Assembly: GCA_964499465.1 (NCBI GenBank)
Contig: CAZCLJ010000110.1
Coordinates: 1-13,717 of the forward strand
Reading direction: 5' to 3'
DNA from: JAAYJM01 sp964499465
GTDB lineage: Bacteria; Bacteroidota; Ignavibacteria; Kapaibacteriales; UBA2268
Length of the DNA stretch: 13,717 bases
The notes below the pieces were generated by a model. That model ran no database searches. It was given only the letters and a program-made list of their open reading frames with translations, and was not told the DNA's origin. Shown piece by piece: positions 5,322 to 11,490 of this stretch. Position 1 is the first letter of the stretch. Each line of letters opens with the position of its first letter. Position numbers and translations under genes: made by a program.

Positions 5322-6848
5322 CTAATAATTCATTAAACTCCAATTTCTTTTTTTTGAATGAATTAGAATAAAAGCTTGATTTTTCTCATAATCAGTTATA
5401 AGATGAATTTTAAACATTTTATCATCTTTGTCGCAATAATAATAATCTTCTGAAATAAAAATTCCATTCAAATCATACTTTTGTATAACAAAATAATCAG
5501 TTGATTTGTCTTGATTTAAATGCAATATTAAAATATTGTAAGTATTTTTAATTACTCCAGATTCCATAATGTAAAAATTTTCATTACTGAATCCGGAATT
5601 CTTTTCAAATAAATCTGCACTTGTTTCAATAATATACTTTAGCAAACCTTTTGCATAAATTTTATTTATTTCAAAACTTTTTCTGTTAATAGAAATAAAA
5701 GTCTTTAACCAGGGATTTAAATAAATATACTCGTCGCTTTCCCTGTTGAAATCAACTAAACCAATTGACGGAATGTAATGAATTGAATCTAATTTATATG
5801 CTTTTTTTAAATCATTTAAAGATAGTAAGTTTTTTGAATTTTCAAAGCGAGGATTGCTTGACTCGGTTATTAAAAATAAAGTATCTAAATGATTATTATA
5901 ATTTTTTTCTTTAATTATATTATGACAAACATACAAATTAGAACTAAGCTGCTTTGGACTAATAACCCGAGGATTATTTTGGTTGCTGTCTAATATTTGC
6001 GAATTACCACATAAAACATTTATATTGCTATTCAAATACCTTTTTCTCGCCATCTTTTGCTCTGCTGAATCAACAATTTTTGTTATTGTATCAGTTTTTA
6101 CTCCGCTTATAATTTTCGCATTACAGAGATATTCTTTGTTTTCTGTTGGAATTGCATAATTAAATGTAAATATTGGGTATAACCTGTCGTTTAACCATTC
6201 CAAATCTTCATCGCTGATTTTTTCAGTAATTTTATTAATAATACAAGAATCAGGAATAATAGTTTTTACTGAATCTCCGTTTAGAATGCTCATAACGCCA
6301 ATTTCATTTTTCATAATATCCACATAAGACAAACTATTTTCCTTAATAAAAAAAGACTGGACTTGAGGATTTCCGATTGGGTATTTAACTGAAATACTCT
6401 CTAAACTATTTAATGAATAGTAATTGATGATTTTTTGAATTGCCTTTATGGAGAAATATTTTATGCTATCATTTTCAAAACGAGCAATTTCGTATTCGTG
6501 AAAATTGAGAACTATTAAAGTAGGAATTTTTTCTATTTCATATTTTTTTAAAATAGAGTCTGTTACAGCAAAAGATATACTTTTTCCTTTAATATTCTTT
6601 TTAATAAAAGGATTGATTAAGGAGCTATCGGCAATTTTGACAATTATATCAAGTTTTGAATTTGGAAAAAACTTCTCAATATCACTAATAATGCTATTTA
6701 TTGGCAAAGAAACGCAGGAAGCACAGGAGGGCGGTTCAATAAAAAAATAAAATGAAGGCAACTGCTCATTTCTTATTTCATTGCTTTTACAATCCAGAAA
6801 AAATAACAGAATAAAACTCAGAATTAAAATTATATTTTTTTTGTTCAT
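5322..6848 (-). CDS. Exported thioredoxin-like protein with long beta-rich C-terminal region
   Basis: This 508-residue protein has an N-terminal export signal (KKNIILILSFILLFFLDC). Cys20 may be lipidated, although Asp at -1 is unusual for a lipobox. Residues about 31-125 look like a thioredoxin fold: strand SFYFFIEP, redox motif C42-A-S-C45, a long helix, strand LDIIVKI, and KIPTLIVL with likely cis-Pro109. The remaining 380 residues are rich in short strands and Asn/Asp/Tyr, ending in blade-like segments (YFVIQKYDLNGIFISEDYYY, QAFILIHSKKRNW) that resemble six-bladed propeller proteins of Bacteroidetes. It thus combines in one chain what the operon at 2120-3680 encodes as two genes. An extracytoplasmic thiol-redox role is likely; the substrate is unknown. 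It appears monocistronic, bounded on both sides by TTAACTCAC-type elements. Confidence 0.75.
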   Translation of the reverse strand: MNKKNIILILSFILLFFLDCKSNEIRNEQLPSFYFFIEPPSCASCVSLPINSIISDIEKFFPNSKLDIIVKIADSSLINPFIKKNIKGKSISFAVTDSILKKYEIEKIPTLIVLNFHEYEIARFENDSIKYFSIKAIQKIINYYSLNSLESISVKYPIGNPQVQSFFIKENSLSYVDIMKNEIGVMSILNGDSVKTIIPDSCIINKITEKISDEDLEWLNDRLYPIFTFNYAIPTENKEYLCNAKIISGVKTDTITKIVDSAEQKMARKRYLNSNINVLCGNSQILDSNQNNPRVISPKQLSSNLYVCHNIIKEKNYNNHLDTLFLITESSNPRFENSKNLLSLNDLKKAYKLDSIHYIPSIGLVDFNRESDEYIYLNPWLKTFISINRKSFEINKIYAKGLLKYIIETSADLFEKNSGFSNENFYIMESGVIKNTYNILILHLNQDKSTDYFVIQKYDLNGIFISEDYYYCDKDDKMFKIHLITDYEKNQAFILIHSKKRNWSLMNY

Positions 6849-7002
6849 TATAAAAATTATTTATATACATTACTATTAACTCACCTTACGCAATTCCTCT
6901 TTTGAGAAATGAAAAAGTGTAATGTTGATACATTTTTTATCCACTTTTCTTATTCCCCCTCTTGAGAGGGTCAGGGCTGAAACATTCTTAAAAATACTTT
7001 TT

Positions 7003-7038
7003 AAAGCCATACTATCAACTTGTTGATCGTATGGCTTT
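7003..7038. repeat. AGCCATAC palindrome, copy 1
   Basis: AAAGCCATAC-T-ATCAAC-TT-GTTGAT-C-GTATGGCTTT is a 36-base inverted repeat with 16 paired positions in each half after one central mismatch. Flanking A and T runs on both sides make it look like a bidirectional terminator. It lies inside element B and has copies at 7173-7206, 10036-10071 and 10203-10232. Confidence 0.8.
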
Positions 7039-7172
7039 TGGCAATTTCTTATTACTTTTTAGAAAATATTTTTAATTTTGATGCAACTTGTAAAATATTT
7101 TCACTTATTCAATCATTCTATTAATCGAATATCATATAATTATTTCTTTATATATAAAGCACTTAAGACTTT

Positions 7173-7206
7173 AAGCCATACTATCAACAAGTTGATCGTA
7201 TGGCTA
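7173..7206. repeat. AGCCATAC palindrome, copy 2
   Basis: AAGCCATAC-T-ATCAAC-AA-GTTGAT-C-GTATGGCTA is inverted with respect to the copy at 7003-7038, as the TT/AA centre shows. The next bases (AAAGAACGTATCAGCCCTGC) recur in inverted form just after ispF. Confidence 0.8.
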
Positions 7207-7272
7207 TAAAAGAACGTATCAGCCCTGCCCCCTGCCCCTCTCAAGAGGAGAATGCGTAAGGTGACTTATATA

Positions 7273-7992
7273 TTACTTCCTATACATTAATTCAAGCATT
7301 TCCTTAACGGCATTGCTAAGCCCAACGAAAGCAGCGCGAGCAACAATCGAATGGCCAATGCTAATTTCTCCAATTTCTTCAATTCCGCAAATTTTAGCAA
7401 CATTCAAGTAATTTAGTCCATGCCCGGCAGCAATTTTCAGTCCGCACCCAGAAGCAAATTCGCAGGCGTTTTTGATTCGCTTATATTCTCTTTCAATGTC
7501 TTTATCGCAGGCAGCATTGGAATAATCGCCAGTATGAAGTTCCACCATATCAGCACCAGCAAGCAATGCAGATTCAATTTGTTTCTTATTTGGGTCAACA
7601 AAAAAGCTGACTTCAATATCATGGGAGTGCATTCTTTCGCATAATAATTTGAGTGGAGTTAAATGATTAATCACATCTAAACCACCTTCGGTTGTGAGTT
7701 CCTCGCGTTTCTCCGGAACAATAGTAACAAGTTCTGGTTGCGTTTTTAAAGCAATTTGGATAATTTCTTCATTTGCAGCCATTTCTAAATCTAATCTTGT
7801 TTGGACGACTTCACGCAAAATTTCGAGGTCCCTGTCTTTGATATGTCTGCGGTCTTCGCGAAGATGGCATACAATTCCGCTTGCACCAGCGAGTTCTGCT
7901 ATCATTGCTGCTGCAACTGGATCCGGTTCTTTTCCGCCACGGGCATTTCTTAATGTGGCAAAATGGTCAATATTTACATTGAGCAATTTCAT
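7273..7992 (-). CDS. pdxJ: Pyridoxine 5'-phosphate synthase PdxJ
   Basis: PdxJ condenses 1-deoxy-D-xylulose 5-phosphate with 3-amino-2-oxopropyl phosphate to make pyridoxine 5'-phosphate in the DXP-dependent vitamin B6 pathway. It is a cytosolic TIM-barrel enzyme. The 239 residues match the usual length. Recognisable parts are N7-I-D9-H10 with ATLRNARGG (residues 12-20), H43-L-R45-E-D with RRHI, E70 in LDLEMA, SFFVDP (129-134), ELHTGDYSNA (151-160), AGHGLNY with H191, and ISIGHSIVARAAFVGL near the C-terminus. The expected catalytic residues (H43, E70, H191 by family analogy) are all present. ATG at 7992 follows AAGGA with good spacing. It lies 23 bases after xseB on the same strand and is likely co-transcribed, without an obvious functional link. 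Its stop codon is four bases from element B. Confidence 0.97.
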   Translation of the reverse strand: MKLLNVNIDHFATLRNARGGKEPDPVAAAMIAELAGASGIVCHLREDRRHIKDRDLEILREVVQTRLDLEMAANEEIIQIALKTQPELVTIVPEKREELTTEGGLDVINHLTPLKLLCERMHSHDIEVSFFVDPNKKQIESALLAGADMVELHTGDYSNAACDKDIEREYKRIKNACEFASGCGLKIAAGHGLNYLNVAKICGIEEIGEISIGHSIVARAAFVGLSNAVKEMLELMYRK

Positions 7993-8015
7993 AAGTTTTC
8001 CTTAAAAATACTATT

Positions 8016-8231
8016 TTATTTAATATCAATTTCGTTATTTATTTTTGAAATATCAATTATTTTCTGCTCGGCTTCTATAATTCTCTTATTCAAAGCGCGA
8101 TAGACGGCAATTCCTTCTTCATATAGTTTAAGTGATTCATCAAGAGGGACATCACTGCTATCCAACTTTTCAACAATTTCTTCAAGTTGTTGCAATTGTT
8201 TTTCAAAATTCTGTTGTTCAGAAGAGTTCAT
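8016..8231 (-). CDS. xseB: Exodeoxyribonuclease VII small subunit
   Basis: The 71-residue protein has the full XseB pattern: FEKQLQQLEEIVEKLDSSD, then VPLDESLKLYEEGIAVYRAL and a helical tail with AEQKI. Several XseB helical hairpins bind the long coiled coil of XseA in the exonuclease VII complex, which degrades single-stranded DNA from both ends to oligonucleotides in the cytoplasm. Its ATG lies inside the end of xseA, with the two frames overlapping by 14 bases, so translation is probably coupled. pdxJ follows after 23 bases. Confidence 0.95.
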   Translation of the reverse strand: MNSSEQQNFEKQLQQLEEIVEKLDSSDVPLDESLKLYEEGIAVYRALNKRIIEAEQKIIDISKINNEIDIK

Positions 8232-9477
8232 TTGTATTCTCTATTTTTTTCTTAATACTTTTTTTCTTTGGAGCGGGCTGAGAAATAAACATATTTAAAC
8301 TATTAAATAAACAGGCGTTTACAATTTCATTTTTTCGGATAATTTCAAATTCTTCATATTTTTTTAAAGATTCATTTAAATTTATAAAATGTTCTTTATG
8401 CTTCAAAAGAGCATATCCTTTATTCAAAGGAGAATAAGGATTTAACGAAAGTAAATGAGAATTTAAGCCGTTGATTCTTTGCTTTTTACTTTCAATCAGC
8501 CGTTTTTCTGTTCTTTCCAAACGTATTTGAAATTCATCAATTCTTTGCTGCTGCACTTTTAACCGGTCTAAAATACGTTTTAAAGAATTTTGAGGATTTA
8601 ATTCCTCTAAATATTCTTTCAGATTATCAATTTTTATAGAAATTGCTCTTTCGAGGAATTCAGCTAAATTGTTAATTTGTTTGTTTAAATAGTCAATCGT
8701 AATCGGCGAAACAAGTTCAGCAGCTGCAGTTGGAGTAGCTGCTCGTAAATCAGCAACGAAATCAGCGATTGTAAAATCAGTTTCGTGACCAACAGCAGAT
8801 ACTATTGGTTTCGGTGAATTAAATATTGCATTAGCAACGTTTTCCGTATTAAACGACCATAAATCTTCGAGCGAGCCGCCGCCCCGACCAATAATTATTA
8901 CATCAACAGGGCATTTGTTTAGTTCATCAATAGCAAGGCAAATATCGTTTGCAGAGCCGTCTCCTTGCACAAGTGTTGGTCTGAAATATATTTTTGCAAG
9001 TGGGAAACGTCTTTCAAGTGTTGAAAAAATATCACGGACTGCAGCACCGGTAGGTGAAGTAGAAACTCCAATATTCATTATTACCTGAGGTAATGGTCTT
9101 TTTCGCGATGTATCGAAGTAACCGGCTTCCTGCAGTTTTTGCTTTAATTGCTCAAACTTTATATACAAATCACCAATACCTTTAGGACGAACTTTATCAC
9201 ATTCTATTTGATATTTTCCCTGTGGGGGATAAACAACCAAACGACCTTCAATTACGACCTTCATTCCATCTGAAAGATTCAGATTTATTGATTTTCCGCG
9301 CCATATAACGCAGGAAATCTGAGCATTTTCATCTTTTAAAGTGAAATACTGATGACCAGAGCTATGTTTTTTATAATTAGATATTTCGCCCTGCACGCTG
9401 ATGTAAGGCAAGTTTTCTTCTAAAACTGAAGAAATTAAAAATGTTAATTCTGATACCGATATTATTTTATTTTCCAT
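8218..9477 (-). CDS. xseA: Exodeoxyribonuclease VII large subunit
   Basis: XseA is the catalytic subunit of exonuclease VII, which trims single-stranded DNA in repair and recombination. The 419 residues contain, in order, an N-terminal OB-fold for single-stranded DNA (about 5-100, with ISVQGEISNYKKHSSGHQYF), the catalytic region (VSTSPTGAAVRDI at 138-150, GRGGGSLEDLWSFN at 197-210, AVGHETDFTIADFVADLRAA around 228-247 followed by TPTAAAE), a long coiled coil for XseB binding (about 262-340), and the C-terminal NPYSPLNKGYALL motif (346-358). The last 25 residues are lysine-rich and go beyond the conserved core. It starts the xseA-xseB-pdxJ operon and is divergent from ispF, with 57 bases between the two start codons. 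Confidence 0.97.
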   Translation of the reverse strand: MENKIISVSELTFLISSVLEENLPYISVQGEISNYKKHSSGHQYFTLKDENAQISCVIWRGKSINLNLSDGMKVVIEGRLVVYPPQGKYQIECDKVRPKGIGDLYIKFEQLKQKLQEAGYFDTSRKRPLPQVIMNIGVSTSPTGAAVRDIFSTLERRFPLAKIYFRPTLVQGDGSANDICLAIDELNKCPVDVIIIGRGGGSLEDLWSFNTENVANAIFNSPKPIVSAVGHETDFTIADFVADLRAATPTAAAELVSPITIDYLNKQINNLAEFLERAISIKIDNLKEYLEELNPQNSLKRILDRLKVQQQRIDEFQIRLERTEKRLIESKKQRINGLNSHLLSLNPYSPLNKGYALLKHKEHFINLNESLKKYEEFEIIRKNEIVNACLFNSLNMFISQPAPKKKSIKKKIENTNELF

Positions 9478-9493
9478 TTACAAAAATAATAAG

Positions 9494-9501
9494 TATTTTT
9501 G
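9494..9501 (+). promoter_or_regulatory. Possible -7 promoter element before ispF
   Basis: TATTTTTG fits the Bacteroidetes-type -7 pattern TAnnTTTG and lies 33 bases before the ispF ATG. No matching TTTG at the -33 distance is clear, and the spacer is so AT-rich that a chance match is easy. Confidence 0.25.
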
Positions 9502-9534
9502 AATTTATTATAAAATAGTGTAGTAAGGAAAAAA

Positions 9535-10005
9535 ATGATTGGATTTGGATACGATTCTCACAGATTTGAAACAGGAAGTTTTCTAGTAATAGGAGGAATA
9601 AAAATTGAATGTGAGTTTGCTGCTATAGCTCATAGCGATGGAGATGCTTTAACTCATTCGATAATAGATGCACTGCTCGGTGCGGCTGCTCTTGGCGATA
9701 TTGGAGAGCATTTTCCTGATAGCGACCCAAGATTTAAAGGAATTGACAGCACAGTTTTATTGGAAAATGTAATTAATTTAATAAATGAAATAAATTTTGA
9801 AATCGTTAACATTGATGCTACTATTTTGCTTGAAGTACCCAAATTGCTTTTTTTTAAATCAAAAATAAAGAAGAATTTAGCTGATATTTGCGGAATTAGT
9901 GAAAATCAAATAAACATAAAAGCAAAAAGCAATGAAAAAATGGGATTTATTGGCCGTTCTGAGGGAATTGCAAGTTATGCTGTTTGTGAGTTAAGGAGAA
10001 AGTAG
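9535..10005 (+). CDS. ispF: 2-C-methyl-D-erythritol 2,4-cyclodiphosphate synthase
   Basis: IspF converts CDP-methylerythritol 2-phosphate to methylerythritol cyclodiphosphate, releasing CMP, in the MEP pathway of isoprenoid synthesis. The active enzyme is a cytosolic trimer with active sites between subunits. The 156 residues match the usual length. Metal ligands are visible as D7-S-H9 in GFGYDSHRF and H41 in DALTHSIIDALLGAAALGD. IGEHFPDSD (56-64), the NIDATILLEVPKL strand and the KAKSNEKMGFIGRSEGIA segment, usually TTTEKLGF.GRGEGIA, are also present. AAGGA (9525-9529) precedes the ATG. The gene is divergent from xseA and convergent with the glycosyltransferase gene. The sequence seven bases past its stop codon matches an arm of element B. 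Confidence 0.97.
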   Translation: MIGFGYDSHRFETGSFLVIGGIKIECEFAAIAHSDGDALTHSIIDALLGAAALGDIGEHFPDSDPRFKGIDSTVLLENVINLINEINFEIVNIDATILLEVPKLLFFKSKIKKNLADICGISENQINIKAKSNEKMGFIGRSEGIASYAVCELRRK

Positions 10006-10012
10006 GGGAAAG

Positions 10013-10071
10013 TGGCAGGGCTGATACGTCCTTTTAAAGCCATACGACCAACAAGTTGATAGTATGGCTTT
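10013..10071 (+). repeat. Element-B arm fragment with AGCCATAC palindrome, next to the ispF stop
   Basis: Bases 10013-10035 (GGCAGGGCTGATACGTCCTT and on) continue into the palindrome AAAGCCATAC...GTATGGCTTT at 10036-10071. The whole stretch matches, in inverted orientation, 7173 to about 7230 of element B over roughly 55 bases with few changes. It starts seven bases after the ispF TAG. The pdxJ stop is followed, in the same sense, by the same sequence. One base pair of the palindrome stem is broken (ACCAAC opposite GTTGAT). Confidence 0.75.
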
Positions 10072-10091
10072 AGTTCTTTGGTATCAATAAG

Positions 10092-10125
10092 TTGTGAGAT
10101 TTCTCACTTCGTTTCGAAATGACAG
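10092..10125 (+). repeat. TTCGAAATGACA element, single arm
   Basis: GTTGTGAGATTTCTCACTTC followed by GTTTCGAAATGACAG matches the right arms at 911-940 and 10281-10314. The loop sequence (TTCTTTGGTATCAATAAG) precedes it, but the left arm is missing and the AGCCATAC palindrome stands in its place. This suggests that one repeat inserted into, or recombined with, another. Confidence 0.75.
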
Positions 10126-10134
10126 AGTTAAGTG

Positions 10135-10189
10135 ATGTCATCACCATTTAAATAAAGTTCTTCTTTCTTATGGGGTTGCCAATGACATC
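10135..10189 (+). repeat. Interspersed repeat, ATGTCATCaCCATTTAAATA family, copy
   Basis: ATGTCATCACCATTTAAATA is followed by GTTCTTCTTTCTTATGGGG and GCCAATGACATC. It matches the units at 41-95 and 286-340 with a few substitutions. Confidence 0.7.
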
Positions 10190-10202
10190 ACTACGTTTTA
10201 CT

Positions 10203-10232
10203 GTCATGCTATCAACTTGTTGATAGTATGAC
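10203..10232. repeat. AGCCATAC palindrome family, variant copy
   Basis: GTCAT-G-CTATCAAC-TT-GTTGATAG-T-ATGAC keeps the CTATCAAC/GTTGATAG core but has a different outer stem. With 10036-10071 it forms an inverted pair (centres AA and TT). Confidence 0.7.
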
Positions 10233-10242
10233 TAAAAAAACG

Positions 10243-10315
10243 CTGTTATTCTGAATCTCAAGTTCTTTGGTAGCAAAGAGTTTTGAGATTTCTCACTTCG
10301 TTTCGAAATGACAGT
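10243..10315. repeat. Inverted-pair element, TTCGAAATGACA family
   Basis: The left arm (10243-10262, CTGTTATTCTGAATCTCAAG) is more diverged than the right arm (10281-10314, TTTTGAGATTTCTCACTTCG then TTTCGAAATGACAG). The centre TTCTTTGGTAGCAAAGAG is close to those at 10073-10090 and 13640-13650. It lies upstream of the glycosyltransferase stop region and could act as a terminator hairpin. Confidence 0.75.
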
Positions 10316-10391
10316 GTAAATTTTTGTATATAAAATATTGCTAAACTTAATAAACTAAACTATCTAAACCTTCTAATCTTTCAAAACTTTA

Positions 10392-11489
10392 TTAGCTTCC
10401 ATACAATTCCTTAAAAGTTTCAAAAACACTATTTACTGGTATTTGGTCTAAGGTAGTGTTTTTTGCATACAGCATTTTATAAGGGCTGTTGTATGGTGTC
10501 CAGGGCATTCCAAAGTCGCCATCAGTTATAGTATAAAGGCAGATGCAAGGAACTTTGAAGCAGGTAGCCAGATGAACCGCTGAAGTGTCTGGAGTCAATA
10601 AATAGCTGCATTGAGCTATCATAGCTGCAAAGTCATCGAAATTCTTGGTTTGTGGCGCAATTCTGCATTTGGTCTGAGCTTCAATTTTCTTTAATATTTC
10701 TGAATAATCTTTAGTTCCAAAAAGAATTACTTCGATTTCCGTATAATTTCTATTTATTTCATTTATAAAGTTTACATTATTTTCTATTCCCCAAAATTTA
10801 GCTTCACTAGAACCAGAGAGATTTATTCCTAAAACAATTGTTTTTTTATTTTCGTTTTGAAATATTTCTGAAAAAAACTTTTTAGAAAAATCTATTGCAG
10901 AATTAGGAAGTTTATACTCAAGCTCAAAATTATGTTCTTTTGGATTAATGTTGAAAGGTAAAAGCAAATTTGCAATTCTGTCAATTATGTGGTATTCATT
11001 TTTATTTTTTAGTAGAACAATGTAGTTATAAATTGAAGAATTAGATTTTTCAAGTCCAAGTGAATATTTAGGTTTTATGTATTTTAATAAAAAAGAAGAA
11101 GTAGCAGAGCTGTTGTCAAACAAGTCAATGCAAATGTCGTAGTGCTTTTTTCTCAGTTTATAGAGGAAAGAAATTAATTTCAAATTCTTTGGTAGTATGT
11201 ATTGAGAATTGGTAAAATCAATAACACATTGTTTAGCTGTTTGGTTTTTTTCGCTTAATATTATGTCGATAAAAGAATTTTTTAAATTACTTTTTAAAAT
11301 TTTAAGCAAAGGAACAGATATGAGTAAATCACCAATTCTATCTTGTCTAAGAATTAAAATGTTCCAATTTTTATTTTTCTCAAAAATATTTACTGGCTCA
11401 GTAATCTTTTGTGGATTCTTATTTGATTGGACTGTATTGAGGAAGAATTTCCTAAACTGAATTTCAATTTTCTTAAGAATCTTTTTCAA
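10392..11489 (-). CDS. Glycosyltransferase family 9 (heptosyltransferase-like)
   Basis: The 365-residue protein has the two-lobed plan of family 9 glycosyltransferases, which add heptose or related sugars to lipopolysaccharide core or other cell-surface glycans. Visible landmarks are NILILRQDRIGDLLISVPLL (residues 43-62, with the conserved R-x-G-D turn), YDICIDLFDN (117-126), YHIIDRIANLLLPF (166-179), the sugar-nucleotide lobe GINLSGSSEAKFW (221-233), EVILFGTKDY and LLTPDTSAVHLA with PCICLYT (298-320). The exact sugar and acceptor cannot be told. The start is TTG at 11489: it lies one base after the TAG of the PAS gene, no ATG exists in frame between the preceding stop and this point, and the next in-frame Met is far inside the fold. 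It is likely translated by coupling with the PAS gene. Confidence 0.9.
   Translation of the reverse strand: MKKILKKIEIQFRKFFLNTVQSNKNPQKITEPVNIFEKNKNWNILILRQDRIGDLLISVPLLKILKSNLKNSFIDIILSEKNQTAKQCVIDFTNSQYILPKNLKLISFLYKLRKKHYDICIDLFDNSSATSSFLLKYIKPKYSLGLEKSNSSIYNYIVLLKNKNEYHIIDRIANLLLPFNINPKEHNFELEYKLPNSAIDFSKKFFSEIFQNENKKTIVLGINLSGSSEAKFWGIENNVNFINEINRNYTEIEVILFGTKDYSEILKKIEAQTKCRIAPQTKNFDDFAAMIAQCSYLLTPDTSAVHLATCFKVPCICLYTITDGDFGMPWTPYNSPYKMLYAKNTTLDQIPVNSVFETFKELYGS
11487..11489 (-). promoter_or_regulatory. TTG start codon coupled to the upstream stop codon
   Basis: The junction reads TAG-t-TTG on the minus strand. Only weak purine sequence (TAGG) precedes it, so reinitiation by ribosomes ending the PAS gene is the simplest model. 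A rare start plus coupling would keep glycosyltransferase output tied to, and probably below, PAS protein output. That last point is inference. Confidence 0.55.
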
Positions 11490-11490
11490 A

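Larger units (their letters stand above)
6876..7268. mobile_element. MITE-like inverted-repeat element B (TTAACTCAC family)
   Basis: The outer ends TTAACTCACCTTACGCAATT (from 6876) and GAATGCGTAAGGTGACTTA (7250-7268) are inverted repeats and match element A. The inner arms CCCCTCTTGAGAGGG-TCAGGG (about 6955-6976) and CCCTGCCCCTCTCAAGAGG (about 7230-7248) are inverted too. Unlike element A, it carries a third nested pair: two copies of the AGCCATAC...GTATGGCT palindrome (7003-7038 and 7173-7206). The right arm contains a small internal duplication (CCCTGCCCCCTGCCCC). The right end stops four bases before the TAA of pdxJ. No coding sequence lies inside. Mobility is inferred. Confidence 0.65.
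6849..7272. other. Gene-free gap occupied by element B
   Basis: Apart from about 27 bases of leader before the 508-residue gene and four bases before the pdxJ stop codon, this 424-base gap is filled by the inverted-repeat element at 6876-7268. Any promoter for the 508-residue gene would therefore lie in or against the element's left end. I see no separate gene. Confidence 0.65.
10006..10391. other. Gene-free gap between convergent genes, filled with hairpin repeats
   Basis: These 386 bases separate the stop codons of ispF and the glycosyltransferase gene, so transcription from both sides should end here. It contains an element-B arm fragment (10013-10035), two AGCCATAC-type palindromes (10036-10071 and 10203-10232), one arm and one full pair of the TTCGAAATGACA element (10092-10125, 10243-10315) and one ATGTCATC unit (10135-10189). 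The hairpins are plausible bidirectional terminators, although none has a long canonical T-tract. No gene is seen. Confidence 0.6.

Noticed and set aside
6505..6750. A plus-strand open frame inside the 508-residue gene
   Set aside because: It lies antisense to the signal peptide and redox domain coding sequence and shows no independent support.
7420..8005. Open frames on the strand opposite pdxJ
   Set aside because: They are shadows of the well-supported pdxJ coding sequence and have no family features.
9481..9488. TATTTTTG on the minus strand as the xseA -7 promoter element
   Set aside because: It is only a few bases before the xseA ATG, which would place the transcription start at or past the start codon.
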